From Haemonchus contortus (Eukaryota; Nematoda; Chromadorea; Rhabditida; Trichostrongylidae), in contig LS997563.1 in the NCBI GenBank assembly GCA_000469685.2, positions 38,542,468 through 38,606,467 of the forward strand: a stretch of DNA of 64,000 nucleotides. Direction: 5' to 3'. Below, piece after piece: positions 13,301 to 25,690 of this stretch. Numbering within the stretch: the first letter of the stretch is position 1; each line of letters begins with the position of its first letter. The notes under the pieces were generated by a model. That model did no database searches, was not told the DNA's origin, and saw only the letters and a program-made list of their open reading frames with translations. The position numbers and the translations under genes were made by a program.

Positions 13301-15497
13301 CATACATACCTCCGGTGACATACACCGCTGGGCTGTTATGAACATAGTTGTACTATAGGGCGCGATTGAAACTGGGCGTTACAAAGACAGATTGGAAAAC
13401 GAAGCAAATTTGATGTCATAAGCTGTAGAGGGAGAAAGGGAATAGTCATAACTATCGTAACGGAGACGATTATGTATGTCACCGGAGATGTTTTTAATAG
13501 GTAACAGAGTTCGTGGACGTGAATGAGAAATCAAAACGGCGGCTGTGGGTCCCACTAACCACGAGACTCCATATTGACCAGTTTGAACGGGTATTCAGAA
13601 TCCCAAGAAATCAACTTCTTTCTTGGAGCATTATATTACCTTCATACGAGGCATGGTGACTGTAGGCGTTTGAGCATTCGCTGTGAAGGCAATCGCTTGT
13701 CCTGAGATGATGGATTGGCGAAGAAATGTCATCGGAGAGTCGCTGTCAGACAAGAACGACATCCGCCATGCATCTATTACCATGAGTACTACACGGATGT
13801 CGTTGTCGACAAGATGGTCCGATTTATCGCCATCGAAGCATTCTGAAGGCGACACTGTGATTTTTGGCAACCCTCCAATGAACCATTTCAAAAAAGCGAA
13901 ATATAAAAATAAGTTGGAGTCACCAATCGTAAATATCAAGATCGAATTCCAAGTGGGCCAACGAAGCCTTTCACTCTGCCGGGTGAGTTGATTGGTATCA
14001 GACCTATCTGTGAGGATCAAACCGTGATCACTACAATTCAAATAGAAGTCGACTGTACTTCCAAAAATGAGATTCAGTACCTTCAAGGGATCTATCATTC
14101 CGTTTTTCAAATCACCAAACTCGCCCAACCCTTCACCAACCCATGTCTAATCCAGCTCAAAGAACTTTCGATTCAATCAAAGAACTACAATTTTGGACAA
14201 TAATTCGACTTTCGAAGAGGCAACGAGCAGAATTATCCGGTTTTGAAATTGGTGTACTAACTGATGCACTTTTCAGCCGGTTTTCATTTTTACTCTGGCC
14301 TTTGCAGTATTTGCAGTATTGAAGTATGATTATTTGCATCACAACTGTTTTAATGCTTCTGTCTTTGAAGTTTCTACTTTCTAGCGATTAGTTTTTGTAA
14401 AAGAAAAAACTAGTCTACCTGCTTATTAGAAGTCTGAGGGTTTAAAAAATTAAGAAGTTCTTATAACTCCTCGAAATAATTTTGAATCCATAATTTGATA
14501 TGGATTGAGAAGCCAGCTTTCATATGAATCAGCAACAATCCTTGGGAGACGGGCGTTAGGAACGATTTTGGGTAATCGATTTGCCGCACGCGGCTGTCGC
14601 GGACCACTGATTCGCCGTTATTACAGCTCTAGCGTTCTTCATACAGCTCAATCGATATGCGATCATTATTTTATGCATAATTCTACTATTAGTACTTTTG
14701 TTTTTGTATTTCTTACCCACTGCTGCATCCTGCTACTTTCCTTCGCGCGCGACGCCCCTCTCACCGCGACGCGACCATTTCGTTCCTAACACACCACACC
14801 CACAACCCTTGAATCTTCAGTCTACACCGCTCTTCGCCTTTTTGCCTTACCTTTTTGCATCCTATAAAAGGGAGCCAGTTCTTTCACCACTAAGCCCATT
14901 CCATTTCAACGGGTTCAAAAGGGAATTTTAGGAGATCGCTTTAATCAATGAATATAAATACGATAGGATTTGGATAAGAACTTCAGGCCGATTTATGGGA
15001 CATCCCCCATAAAAGGGCTGATCAGTTTCCAATTATCTATTTTTTTGAATTTTTTGCACTAATAGAAAGAGATAGAGATAAAATTGCCTCAACAAATTAA
15101 TAAAATTTTCGTAGTATTCTTTACTAACTTTCGAATTCAGAGCTTGATGGAGCCACCGTGTTTGGCTTAATATCGGCCGTTAGAGAAAATCCATGGAGAA
15201 TAAATAGCACGGCCAGGACCAAGCTGAGAAAACCAATCTGTAAAAGCAAAACTGAGAACGAATTTCATGGTCCTGGCGCTGTACTGGGTAAAAGGGGTAC
15301 CCATCAAGGGCACCGGGATTCCGTTCTCTATGAGGCTTACTTTCCTTATTTTTCTCACCATTTTCAGTATTTTCGTGACAATATGTATTTTCATCAAAAA
15401 ACAATAATCAGTAGAATTAGATAAAACTGAAATTACATAAACTCACGAGAAATTCGTATATCGAAATGCCTTTCGTTGTGGTTCCATTGGTCGGCAT
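7385..15497 (-). CDS. PIGG: GPI ethanolamine phosphate transferase 2 (PIGG/GPI7 type)
   Basis: Eighteen exons, minus strand: 15497-15447, 15237-15129, 13854-13640, 13217-13108, 12634-12535, 12386-12293, 12189-12101, 11863-11716, 11625-11440, 11198-11011, 10787-10752, 10527-10424, 9949-9831, 9592-9496, 9025-8882, 8479-8269, 8197-8061, 7670-7385 (about 807 aa; human 983). It should add ethanolamine phosphate to the second mannose of GPI anchors in the ER. Seen: an N-terminal signal anchor, then the alkaline-phosphatase-superfamily fold with VVLMVIDAWR (about 75-84), the nucleophile motif TVTMPRMK, FFGDDTWIRLFP, LILHYLGLDHIGH and VVGDHGMTSGGSHGG. A multi-membrane C-terminal half carries EEEHDIW and NISSIDIAAGYKGL, which are PIGG rather than PIGO signatures. 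All 17 joins keep phase. The N-terminus is the weakest part: exon 3 could extend upstream, and another first exon lies at 15665-15793. Confidence 0.92.
8643..8656. repeat. Perfect 14-bp GC palindrome in a PIGG intron
   Basis: ACGCCGCGCGGCGT is its own reverse complement. It lies in the intron between the exons at 8882 and 8479. No function can be assigned; it may be a remnant of a repeat. Confidence 0.4.
10005..10071 (+). repeat. tRNA-like sequence, probable SINE head or tRNA pseudogene
   Basis: A 67-nt stretch opens with GGATCCG and closes with CGGATCC, a perfect 7-bp acceptor-like stem. TGTATTGGTAAGCGG near its start resembles a Pol III A box. GGTTCGAATTCC (10054-10065) resembles a B box/T-loop with one extra base. 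The D and anticodon arms do not fold cleanly and no convincing anticodon is visible. It lies antisense inside a PIGG intron and continues into unrelated sequence to about 10.26 kb, as a tRNA-derived SINE would. I do not call it a working tRNA. Confidence 0.45.
13243..13353. mobile_element. Hairpin MITE-like element in a PIGG intron
   Basis: Two 41-bp inverted arms (13243-13283 and 13313-13353) begin and end GTACAACTATG / CATAGTTGTAC and share GCCCAGCGG and TATGTCACCG. About 29 bp separate them. A partial further copy, TATGTATGTCACCGGAGATG, lies at 13471-13490 in the same intron. The right end runs into GTTGTACTATAGGGCG, which also occurs at 25765-25780 beside CSTF1. No coding capacity is present. 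It looks like a small non-autonomous inverted-repeat transposon. Confidence 0.7.
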
Positions 15498-15664
15498 GTC
15501 GTGCCCTAAGGCAGCTAAGAAAAAATAGCAGAGAGAAAATGATTTATCAGCTCCTGAAATGATCTTCTTGGTAGGTTAGGGAGCTTTTTGGAGTAAGTCC
15601 GAAGCCAAAACGGACGATGATGCGGAGACAAAAGGTGTTGGTCTTGGCGAGCCTAGCAAACTCC

Positions 15665-15793
15665 CTATTGGTCAGAGTGTACCGTTACCGGTAATCCTCC
15701 AATGAGGAGCATGATGCCTTCATAGTAACCAACGACAAGAACAAGAACGATAAAAATTGGCTCGAGCAGAGGTAGTATGATAAAATAATCCAT
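15665..15793 (-). CDS. Possible alternative first exon of PIGG, hydrophobic
   Basis: A 42-codon frame starts 5 bp after a TTTTTTATGCAG acceptor, the usual spacing for a trans-spliced start. It encodes MDYFIILPLLEPIFIVLVLV followed by VGYYEGIMLLIGGLP, strongly hydrophobic. A GTAACG donor after the GGLP codons is in phase 0 and could join the exon at 15237, which also starts in phase 0. Joining to the exon at 15497 would hit a stop, so the two would be alternative first exons. It could instead belong to a separate small gene. I do not recognise a family. Confidence 0.3.
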   Translation of the reverse strand: MDYFIILPLLEPIFIVLVLVVGYYEGIMLLIGGLPVTVHSDQ

Positions 15794-15798
15794 AATGA

Positions 15799-18700
15799 CT
15801 GCATAAAAAAGAGAAAATGTTATTCGATGGTAAAAATAATTTTTTAAAATTGGGGAAAAATTCGATTTCCGACCGGGTTCCTTCCGAAGAATCTGAGAAT
15901 AGGAATTTTGTAGAACCGATTGTTCTCCCTATAAATAACCAGCCACAAACTCGTTCACATTTCTCATTTCTATTCATTTCGGAGCATCAAGGCAATGCGA
16001 CAATATTATAATACAATTCGGGTTATTTGCATATCTTGTAAGAATTGCGTACTATAGGACCTTCGGTAAGCATCAGTCACCCTCTACGATAAAATTACCG
16101 CTTGCCATTAGCCGTTATTCGATTGATTCATGATGCTTCTCGTTCTCGCTCAATCTTAAATTTTGATGCAAATCCACAGCAAAACGATGATTTTGACAGC
16201 TCTGCCTCCCATGGAGATATAAAATGTCCCACTTGACTGGTAATAATTGACTATGAAATACCAGCATTTTGCCTATAGATGTTACTGCATGGCTGTACTT
16301 TTATATAATTCTGATTGCCCATTTTAAAAAGCTTCTAGTGTTTACTGATCCCCCTACTACTGATCATTTGCTGTATATTGATAGGCTGAGGTGGTTTAGT
16401 TGGCGAGATTTGCTATTGTTATTTACGTGGCCCGAGAATCAAGTCCCCTCATTGGCAAGCAGGCCCCCATCCTTTTTCTGAATCATTTACTATATGCTAG
16501 GTGGAGTTCCCACATGGGAACTAATATGAACATCGAGTGGCCCTTGCAACCCTTTGCATAGGTCGGACGCGTATGCAAAGGTTTCTACGTTTCTAAAAAG
16601 GAGCCGACTTTGTGGCACATCCCATAAAGATGGAAAGCCAAATTCGAGGTCAGATTCAGTTGCCAAACCCAAATTGTGAATGAGTTAACCATTTAATCAG
16701 CTGCGCGATTCTGAAAGCCGGTCAGACCCGTGGCGCACCCCCGGCAAACTTGTCTAGTAGATTTCTTTCTCTCACGGCTACCCGACATACTTAACATGCC
16801 ATCTTTTTCTAACTGACGCCCGGCATTTAACAAAAAATCACATTTGTAGGAGTTTTTCCTGAGGCACATATAAACTGTAAGTTACTACTACGTTATACAT
16901 GGATGGCGGCCTGGAATTTGGAATAAAACCAACTGGTTGATCAACTTTTCCATTGCCATAGTCAAGAACACGCCAGGGGAAATCGTATGGCTTACCTAGA
17001 ACCTGTTAAGCATGAATTGTTCCCTTTTACTGTACAGTAGTTCGTTATACAGTAGTATACCTACCAAAAGCGGGTTTACTTTCTATTTTTACTCGTTCCT
17101 TTCTTTTCTTGTCTACTCACCAGTAAATATTTATCATATGACGTCTACCGACCAGTTGTTGCCTATCAACAAACTCCATTCCCGAGGGATGTCGTCCCCG
17201 TCCCCCCGTTCATTCCTCCCAGAGGCCTGCGAACGTTTTTTTCCTACTTGTTTTCTCTCATCAAACAGCTGTCGTTCATGCTATCAGCTCTGCCTTGAAC
17301 TTCCCATCACAAACATGACCGAGTTTTTCTACCACTTCCTATCGCCATATCATTTGTCACCTAACTGTCATTTGCTATCGCTTACATTTAATTTAAATTA
17401 TTATTCAAAATCAAATGGACTGGCGCCTATAAAACTAAAGTTTGAAGGATGATAATTTGATTGTTTTTCCGCGCCAGCGAGATTGATAGGTGGAACTCCT
17501 TTTTATTGGCCAGACGTTCCGACTAAAGATCGAAGACTTTCTCCCATAAGTTTTGTTGGCATAGAAGAAACAATCAAATCAATATCAATGCCGAAATCCT
17601 ATGAAAATTTAATTTTGAGGCTCTTCAATGATGAATTTCGCTATCATCTTGGAATGCGCCATGCATTCCTTCTAAATTCGCAATCGTAGAAACGATTGAA
17701 AGCGTAAACTAGCCTTGGCTAGCGGGGAGAAGACAATGTAGTACAACAAGGTCCTTTCTCCGTCATGGATGGTTTAGATGGTATATGAACACTCCTGGAG
17801 AATAGAAGACTTGGGTCGCCCACTTGAATCGATCCCAGGATCATACTTATCACTATTTAGCCTGCTCGATCCTTGCCCCTACATTGTGTCATACACTTCT
17901 GTGAGTTTTGCGTTCCGCTTTAAGTTTCTTAGTGAATGCTCTGAACGGATCGGATATTGATCCGGGATCCCATGTGTGATGGTGGCGGTTTTCGGTACGA
18001 CTCCACCTTCGTCCTATCGGTATTTAAACGATTACAAATGCTATATGTAAAGATGTTGTGCAAAAAAAAAAACATTTTCAAACTCTTTTTTGAACAACAG
18101 CCACGTCCTCCAACAAAGTTTTTCTAGTGGGACGTCAAAGGGTAAGGCGATTATGGAGCAGGGGGAAATACCTCAATTACCCTCTGCATGAATGGTTTGA
18201 GGGACAAATCTGCAACGAGCATTCACTCTGAAATGCCATCCCTTAAATGGGACTCGAATTCAAAGAGAAATCGAACTTAGCCAGGCATTTTTCCCCTCCT
18301 GACAAGTACAGTGCCACGATCGATCAGTGACAAATTGATGTTGAGAGTTGCAAAACTGACCGGTCGGGAAGCGCCATGCATCCGAGCACTGCTCAAAATC
18401 AAATGCTCTTCACAGAGAGGGGGGGGGGGGGGGGGCTCCAATGAAACCTAAATGTCAAACAAGTCTTCACCTCTAGTCCGATTATCCTCCCCAGCGATAG
18501 TTGCTCTGAAGACCTGTCCTTGGAAAAGATGTATGGCTCAGTCAAGGTTCCTTGGCCCAGATAGGCCATACATTCAACGTTTACTGAAAATCACGGGTGC
18601 TATCAAGAACCGATCTTTGACTTATCCCATAGACTTATCTCAAGTAATCGCTTTCGCTACCTATCGGTGAACGTTTTCGCCCACCACCTGAGTAACATGA

Positions 18701-19937
18701 GGTCAACATCTATCAGCTGTTATACCAACCGCGCCCTCCAACAATTTCTGACCGCACGTATCGTTTTACGACATCTCGGCTCGATCTGATGACTAACAAA
18801 TGCGCTTTCCCACAACTTCTACCCCGAACGCAAAATTCACAGTATTCCAGTCAAGCTAGTTCCTTCTTCTGTACACGACAATCCAACGCCCGAATCTCTC
18901 ATAGACGATCAATGAGCACTAAAAGCATTGAAAGAAGTCGTAAGAATACAATCTGGATATCGACGCGACAAGAAGAAAGAAGAAGCGTAATTCCCGCGGC
19001 GTTCTCTCGATGGATGGAAACCCGATTTCGCACCCCCCCCCCCCCTCTCCTCCTTCACATCACCATACATACGGGTTGTAATCGTCGTCCACTTCGATCT
19101 GGTCACCTAGGAACGAACGTTTTCGTCATTCAGCTATTCCTATTCCGTTTTGTACTTCTCGTGTTCAGCCTTTTCTCGTTTTACTTTTACTTATTCTTTG
19201 AAATATTAAATGTTTAATCATTTCTTAAATACATTGTAAAGAGAACGGCAAGATTTTTAGAAAAATGAAAGAATTCCTTTCATTCTGATTCCGGTCTTCG
19301 CTTTTTATCGGTTTCCTTATAATTGCAGCACCCAATTTCCAAACTTAGATTGCCATTAAACGGATCACCTGCCATCTATAGATTTCCACCTTATATTTGC
19401 CTTGATCTTCCCATTGACTCTGTCTAGACTACATTAAATGTATAACCAGTATAACCACTTTGGTATTTGATGACCCTAAATCGAGGTCATCACCCGGGAG
19501 AAATGGGGATGGGACAAAGTCCATGGCATTCTTGGTTGTATAACTTAACTAGTTAACTAGTTGGTTAGAATAGAATAATATGTGATTCGAGGAAATGTAA
19601 CGGTCACAGTAGGCTCATAAATAATTACTGTGAAGGTGGGATAGACCATTCCGTTTTTCCTGCAGAGTTTCATTACCGGCGCAGAACCTTCCTACCGGCC
19701 TGAGTTTCTAGGTTTTTATAAATATAAGTCTTTACCTCAATAATGAAAAGTGAAGTAAGTAATCTAAGTGCTATCATCGAATTTTAATAAAAATGGCTTC
19801 TAGAACCCATTTTCTCATCAAAATTGATTTTTACCTTTTTTTTTTATTCTGCCAAACCTTTCTACGGAATTACAACTATCGCAATTAGTTCATTTGAGTT
19901 ACGTTCTTATAAGTGCTTACGTGTGAACCTTTTTCAG
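15799..19937. other. Gene-poor intergenic region with homopolymer runs
   Basis: About 4.1 kb with no gene I can support. Open frames up to 146 codons show no domain or splice pattern. Two long homopolymers stand out: 18 G at 18419-18436 and 13 C at 19033-19045. The stretch 17.0-17.4 kb is pyrimidine-rich, which lengthens chance open frames. Confidence 0.5.
18419..18436 (+). repeat. Poly-G run of 18
   Basis: An uninterrupted G tract in intergenic DNA. Similar tracts occur as C13 at 19033-19045 and 43470-43482 and G11 at 63038-63048. They may be tails or hotspots of dispersed repeats, or G-quadruplex forming. Confidence 0.7.
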
Positions 19938-22602
19938 ATGTGGTTCATCCTATTGCACCTTTTAAGGTGTACCCAAGCTGCTCCAGCTCTTTCACCATTC
20001 CTTCTAGGAAAAGATGAATACCTTACGAGAGAGTATATACACGCCATCACAGCCTATGGTCCTGGGCTGGGTGTCTTCAGTAAGTGATTTATAGAGAAGA
20101 CAGACAATTTCGAGAGACCTTCTCAAGACAATTTCGCAGCTCCCAGATTCCTAGCGAATTACTAGGTCATACCCCAACTTACCATCCCTATCACATAGCG
20201 CTGAGCTGGGAAAGATAGGGGAACTTGGACATTCTCCGAGTGCTCAAGAACGGGGGCGACCACAGTGATTGATAATCTACCAAAGGTCAGCAACCAGTCT
20301 GTCAGCTGGGTAACCGAGTGTTCCGAAAAGAAAACCAAGGGAATGCAGCCAAGTGATGAATCACATCGAAAAATGATGGGAGTCATTGGGTGCGGTAACA
20401 CTTCGGAGTAAAAAGCACCACAACACTCCGTGGAAATGATCTTTGAGCATTCTATTTCCTATACTTCCTATGAATACTGTTTAGAGCTAGAAAAATGCTG
20501 TACAATTTATTATATCCAAGGCTGTACTATCCAGTACCGAATTAAGTTAAAAAGCCTGTTAATCGGTTGGCTTTCAGCTGAAATTGAACCTGCAGTTCGG
20601 ATAGCTATTACGGTAAATGGCAACTTTGCTGACTTGGTTTTGTGATTTCCGGGCAGAACAAAAGCTTAAAGAAGAAGAAAATACGTAACAAAATGGAAGC
20701 CTAGCGAGAACAACTTAGGATGCGCCGTGGAGCCCACTTTCACCCGGAATGTAGACATATTTGATCAGGTGCTCTGTTCATGCACTGGGTAGCTGAAATG
20801 ACAACTGGCACGTCGATGTCTTTGGCTATTATCGCCGTCAGATAAGCGAAAGCCCTGCGCACAGTTCTCAAAATAGTAAGGAGGGTGTGATGGGCCTGGT
20901 AGTTGATCTCAAGACGGCAGGTGCGGTGAACGGCACCGCCGACCGCTGCGCTGCAACCGTACAATTTTACCAAGATTTCCAGAAGTATAGTTTTGAATGC
21001 TCTGAAGAACCATTCATTTCAGCGCCATATTCCTATGTGGATTTATCCTATGACAACATTCCATTCGTTGGGAAAATTCCCGTCCTTGGAAAAGAAGGTA
21101 CTTCATCAAAATTGGGAATTTCTCCTTTCTACCCTCCACAAGGAAACCCAAGCAATCCGTTCCCACCACTGTACAGGTAACATTGAACGCATTTCTTATC
21201 TACATCGAGCAGTTATGTGGAACCAGTTGGACGAGTAACGTTGCATTATACTGGTTACAGAGCTCGTCCACTCCCATTGCATGTACCAGAACCTCAAGAT
21301 GTGGTAGCCGTGCCCCTTGATGAAGAAGCTCTACATGGAGAACCTCTATTCCCTGCAGGTAGCACTGTATCCACCATACTTATTCTTGAAGCTGCAGCAT
21401 TGATCGAAAACATGAAAATGGGTTCTAAAGAGAAAGAAAATACTCGTTCAGAGCTCGTCCTGCCATCAGAACGAAAAGAGGAAGCAGGCGAGAGGGAGCC
21501 AATCGAAAAACCGACTGATCCATTTGGAACCACATCAGAACTATTCGAGGTAGTCCGTGCTAGTTCTGAAGTAGGGTCTCTATACCAATGAGAATTGATG
21601 TTTTAACTGCGTACTGCTAATTTTTACCACTGACGGGCTAACTGCAGATGAGTTCAACAACTAACAAAAACCCGATTCCTAGAGTATACGAGAACTTATT
21701 GTGTAAAAGTATAGCCTTCTCTTTTCAGAGCGGGCTGGTTTCTTGGCCTACAGAGAAGGAGGATTCACTACAAGAAGACTTAGAAGATCACAAGTCAGGT
21801 GAGTCATTCATATCACATTTTTGAAGAAAGTTGGAAAAAAAGCAGCCCATCGGATCCTACTATGACTAGCAGCTTGCAACGCATGTTTAGCAAACTAGCA
21901 GGCCCTGACAGCGGTAAAAAGCCAACATAAGCCAGAAGAGCTCGATCCTATGTATGTAATACATAGTGGTCTAGCAGCGCCTGTGCCCACTGCGCCATTT
22001 TCACCAAAATGTGAAGCAAGATTAAGGAAGTCCACTGAAATAGGGGAGGAACTCCAATTGATCATTTCTGAGAAGTGTTTTTCACTCTGCCCCTCCTCAA
22101 AGGCTTTTCTATGGACTGAAACCAAAATGGGCAAGGACACCACCTTAGGACCCATTGAAAACTCTTACCAATGGTAAGAGGTTGTATTTTGTCTCTCATT
22201 TCTAGTCTAGGGAATTCATCCCATTTTTCGCTTTTACTATGGTTTCCCTCGAACTGAGAATGTTGCGAAAAATTGAGCAGACAGAGAAGAGAAACATATG
22301 ATCGCAGCAGACAATAAAGAAGTATGCAGTAAACAAAAACGAAGTCAATAAATAAAGTTGTTAAAAAACACGAGAAGAGCTTCGAATGGGTCAAATTACT
22401 AAGACTTCATAACCAGGAGTTTTTGGCATCAACCATCTTAGAAACAAGAATCATCAGCATGTATTTTTCAGAGAAAAGAGACGATGTAACGATACGAGTG
22501 GATAATGTAGCCGAGAAAAACGTGAAAGAAGAAGAGTTGGCTACAATGAAATCTTCACCGGAAGGAAGGCCTAAGAATCCTTTCCGATCAAAAAGAGTCT
22601 GA
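19938..22602 (+). CDS. Putative secreted nematode protein of unknown function
   Basis: The ATG directly follows TTTTTCAG, the expected position of a spliced-leader acceptor. Probable exons: 19938-20079, 21023-21176, 21213-21549, 21729-21798, 21912-22173, and a last exon from about 22472 to 22602. The first five joins keep phase. The protein opens MWFILLHLLRCTQAAPA, a likely signal peptide. It continues with a Pro/Tyr-rich segment (PYSYVDLSYDNIPFVGKIP, then FYPPQGNPSNPFPPLYSYVE), a Glu/Lys-rich stretch, and the basic end RPKNPFRSKRV. No catalytic motif or known domain is visible. The join between the last two exons is out of phase as drawn, so a small exon near 22.2-22.45 kb is missed or the exon 5 end is wrong. 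A 39-bp stretch at 21359-21397 has splice-like edges but is in frame and too short for an intron. Confidence 0.6.
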
Positions 22603-23361
22603 AGGGGATATATGTAGGTGCTTCAACCATATTGAGCACATGACAGTAAAAAAAAGGTCTCAACTCACTTTTATCTGGTTGAAATACGGAAGCATGTTTG
22701 TATGCGTTATTATTATTTATTACAAGATTATTTATACTTAATGAAGTTGTGTTCTCCCTTGACAGCTATAAACACAGGAATTCAACACAATGTTCAAGTA
22801 AGAGCAAGCACGCAAGGCAGTGACACACCATTTTTCTTCAGAGAAGTAACAACAATTAGCATAAATTTTTATTTCCACAAAAAGAATTCATACAATGATG
22901 AAAACAAAAAGTTCCTACGGCAATATAAATAGAAATTTTGCCAACAATTTACAGCGTCATCAACGCATGATCAGAATCAGCAGTAGCCGAAAAATATTTA
23001 CATTTATAACAAAAGTAACACTTACAACGACGCACTCACTTCATAGCCACGTTTTTCTGCGATATGCGCCCACTTCTTCCCTTGACAGGAAAATCGAAGA
23101 AAACAATAACGAAAACGATGGATTGCATGTAAGATATCATACGAATAAAGAAGAGTTTCTGTAACAATTGTTTTTCTACACCGCTCCAGATAGAAAAAGA
23201 GAGAGAGATAGTAATGCGCCACATACTTTTTCTAGAGTGTCAAAAGACGCTATTCTGAAAAACATATAGGCAGAAGAGCGAACGGGAAAATCAAATGGAA
23301 ATATGAATAAATATAATAAATATGGATGTAAACATCAACAACAAACAAGTCGTGAAGAAGT
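22603..23361. other. Intergenic between convergent genes
   Basis: About 760 bp of AT-rich sequence between the secreted-protein gene and the CSTF1 stop. It should contain both 3' UTRs. No confident poly(A) signal pair or other feature was seen. Confidence 0.4.
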
Positions 23362-25690
23362 TCAGTAACGTGCTCCTTTCCTGAACCAGAACCTCGCACG
23401 GAAATCGTCACTGCCGGTCAAAAAGGCCGGAACTGTTGGAGAATGGACGAATACACGAGTGGCAGCAGTATGACCTATAGGATCAACTTTTAAATAAAAG
23501 AACATAACAGCATTTATGTGAACGCTTACCCAAAGCTAAAAGCCTTTTTCTATCTGAGTTACGAGCATCCCATGAGCACAAACTTCCAGATTTTTCATCA
23601 GGGAATAGAACTGTAAATCAGAATTTCGAAAACATAGTCATTATTACAGGCAATCGTTGCATCAATGAAGGTAACAATAATTACTCTGGTCACTCTGGTC
23701 TTAGATTCTTCCGAGAGAGCAATTCACACCAAAAAGGCACCCAGGTAAAAAGAAAACAAAAAAAAGGTGGAACAGGGAAAAATTACCATAATCTTCATTA
23801 TGATTGAATGTGGCTTTTACAGGGAACTCCTGTCTACCAGTAGCTCCTGCTCCAGTATAAGCGATTAGGCAACGATTTGTAGACAGTTCCCACAATTTGA
23901 CGATACTATCCATGCCGCTAGTCAGAATGTACTAAAAATTTGAAGTTCAAATTGCTCTGTTTAATGACGTCAGCTAATTAGAGACTCCGACACAAAGGAA
24001 TGGATTTTTAATTAAAAAATTTGAATAACACCCACACACCTTTCCATTTCTTGTGAACTTTGCAGAGCAAATAGCAGCACCGTCATGAGCCCGACTGAAC
24101 GTTTCCACGCATCTGTTTGATATACCGTCCCAAACCTTGACATCGCCGTCTTTCGAGCCCGTAACGTAGAGACGGGCATTGTCGGAGTAATTCACCTGAA
24201 CCCTCTAAATTAGCGGAAAACCTTAAGAAAAAGAGAGAGAAACCATAAAAATAAGCTAGCCAACCGAAAAATTGCTTGAATAAGGTTATAATAGAACTAG
24301 GAAAACGAAAAAAGGAAAGGAAAATTTTGAAATTCTAGAAAAAATTACATCCATCACAACGTCCTTGTGCTGATCACCCGGCGCAGAACATACGAAACAC
24401 TGTGCCGTTTCGACATTATAAAGACGGATAGTAGGATGATCGGTGGTCACTAGAAGGAACTCGCCACCAGGATGAAACGACAAAGCCCTAACTGGGAATA
24501 CTTCCTGAAAAATAAGTCACTCAGAACAACTCATTCACCCTAGAAATAAAAAATCTGGGCTGAGCAGACGTACCGATAACGTTTTCATCGCCCTCTTTAC
24601 AGCAGTTTTAGAAAAGTCGAATAGTTTGACAGTTTTATCGGTAGAACCAGACACCAAGATTTGCTCACGAGGATGAAATGTAACAACAGTTACTTCCTAA
24701 AAATATGGGAATGTATCTAAATGTAAATAGATCGTTCGCTCAAATCCAGCACCGTAAAAATTAAGAACCGAACATAAATCACAAGAAGTTTTCGGAGGAA
24801 TAAAAACTCACATCAAGATGATCGTATAATGTCCGAATTACAGGATGATTGGCATCGGGTCCATTTTCGCTTATTTCACCTCTTACTTCGCGAGCAATCA
24901 TTCTTTCGACATCCAAAATTTTGATTGAACAATCTGCTGATCCAGTAGCTACTAGGGTACCTTAATGAAACCCTACTAAGACGATGTCGCTCGATCGAAG
25001 GAAGCCTGGAGATGTACTCCATAACATTCTACCAGTACTGGTGTTCGAACAACATCAAATTCAATAAAATAAGCATACCGTCATTATTGAATGCTGCTGT
25101 ACGGCAAGCAGATTTATGCGAGGTGAGGTAGATGGTCTCATAGTTGCAAGGCTCAGCTGAGGTTGGTATGACATCCGCATCAAATTCAAGGTCCAATCCA
25201 GCAGACAGTACGTCAAACTACAATTTATTCCATTTAATTTGACGATTACCTTCTGATCCAACTTAATTACAAAACAATAGATCATTGTGCTAGTAGCTCC
25301 ATGCACTTACTGAACAGATGAAGAAGTGTTAAGAAAAAGTTGTTAGATCTTTCTTCAGCACTGTAATAATGGTAATTCCAGTAGTATCTAAGTACCTGCA
25401 TATTTGCCTGTTTATCCTTGGATTCAGGATCGTCTACGAACTGTTTTGCAATGGAAACAAGACGAAACAGTTTGTCAGAAGGAGGAGGAGGTTGTGCAGC
25501 ACATCCAATTGCCTGCGCAAGAGATAATGCCAATTGCTGGTGTCCATCATAAAATAACTGCCTTAAAATTCAATTACTGAATTCATTAACAACATTAAAG
25601 AAATTTATTCTAAAATCCGTGTTCAAACACTAATACTCACCCTATGATGAGCCTATACATGTAATCGCGGTCCTTAATATCCGGCTTCAT
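23362..25690 (-). CDS. CSTF1: Cleavage stimulation factor subunit 1 (CstF-50)
   Basis: Ten exons, minus strand: 25690-25641, 25561-25396, 25217-25079, 24960-24812, 24696-24574, 24504-24349, 24195-24040, 23931-23787, 23610-23530, 23474-23362 (425 aa; human 431). CstF-50 is a WD40 scaffold of the CstF complex, which binds the GU-rich element downstream of the poly(A) signal. Seen: a short N-terminal helical dimerisation region ([17 protein letters not shown]), [10 protein letters not shown], then WD repeats with [65 protein letters not shown] and [11 protein letters not shown]. The end [14 protein letters not shown] matches the family. All joins keep phase. It shares an upstream region with RPL26 and lies 8 kb from CSTF3, its complex partner. 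C. elegans ortholog name: cpf-1. Confidence 0.97.

Noticed and set aside
21359..21397. 39-bp stretch with GT...AG ends inside the secreted-protein gene
   Set aside because: It is in frame, has no stop, and is shorter than workable introns, so I kept it as coding.
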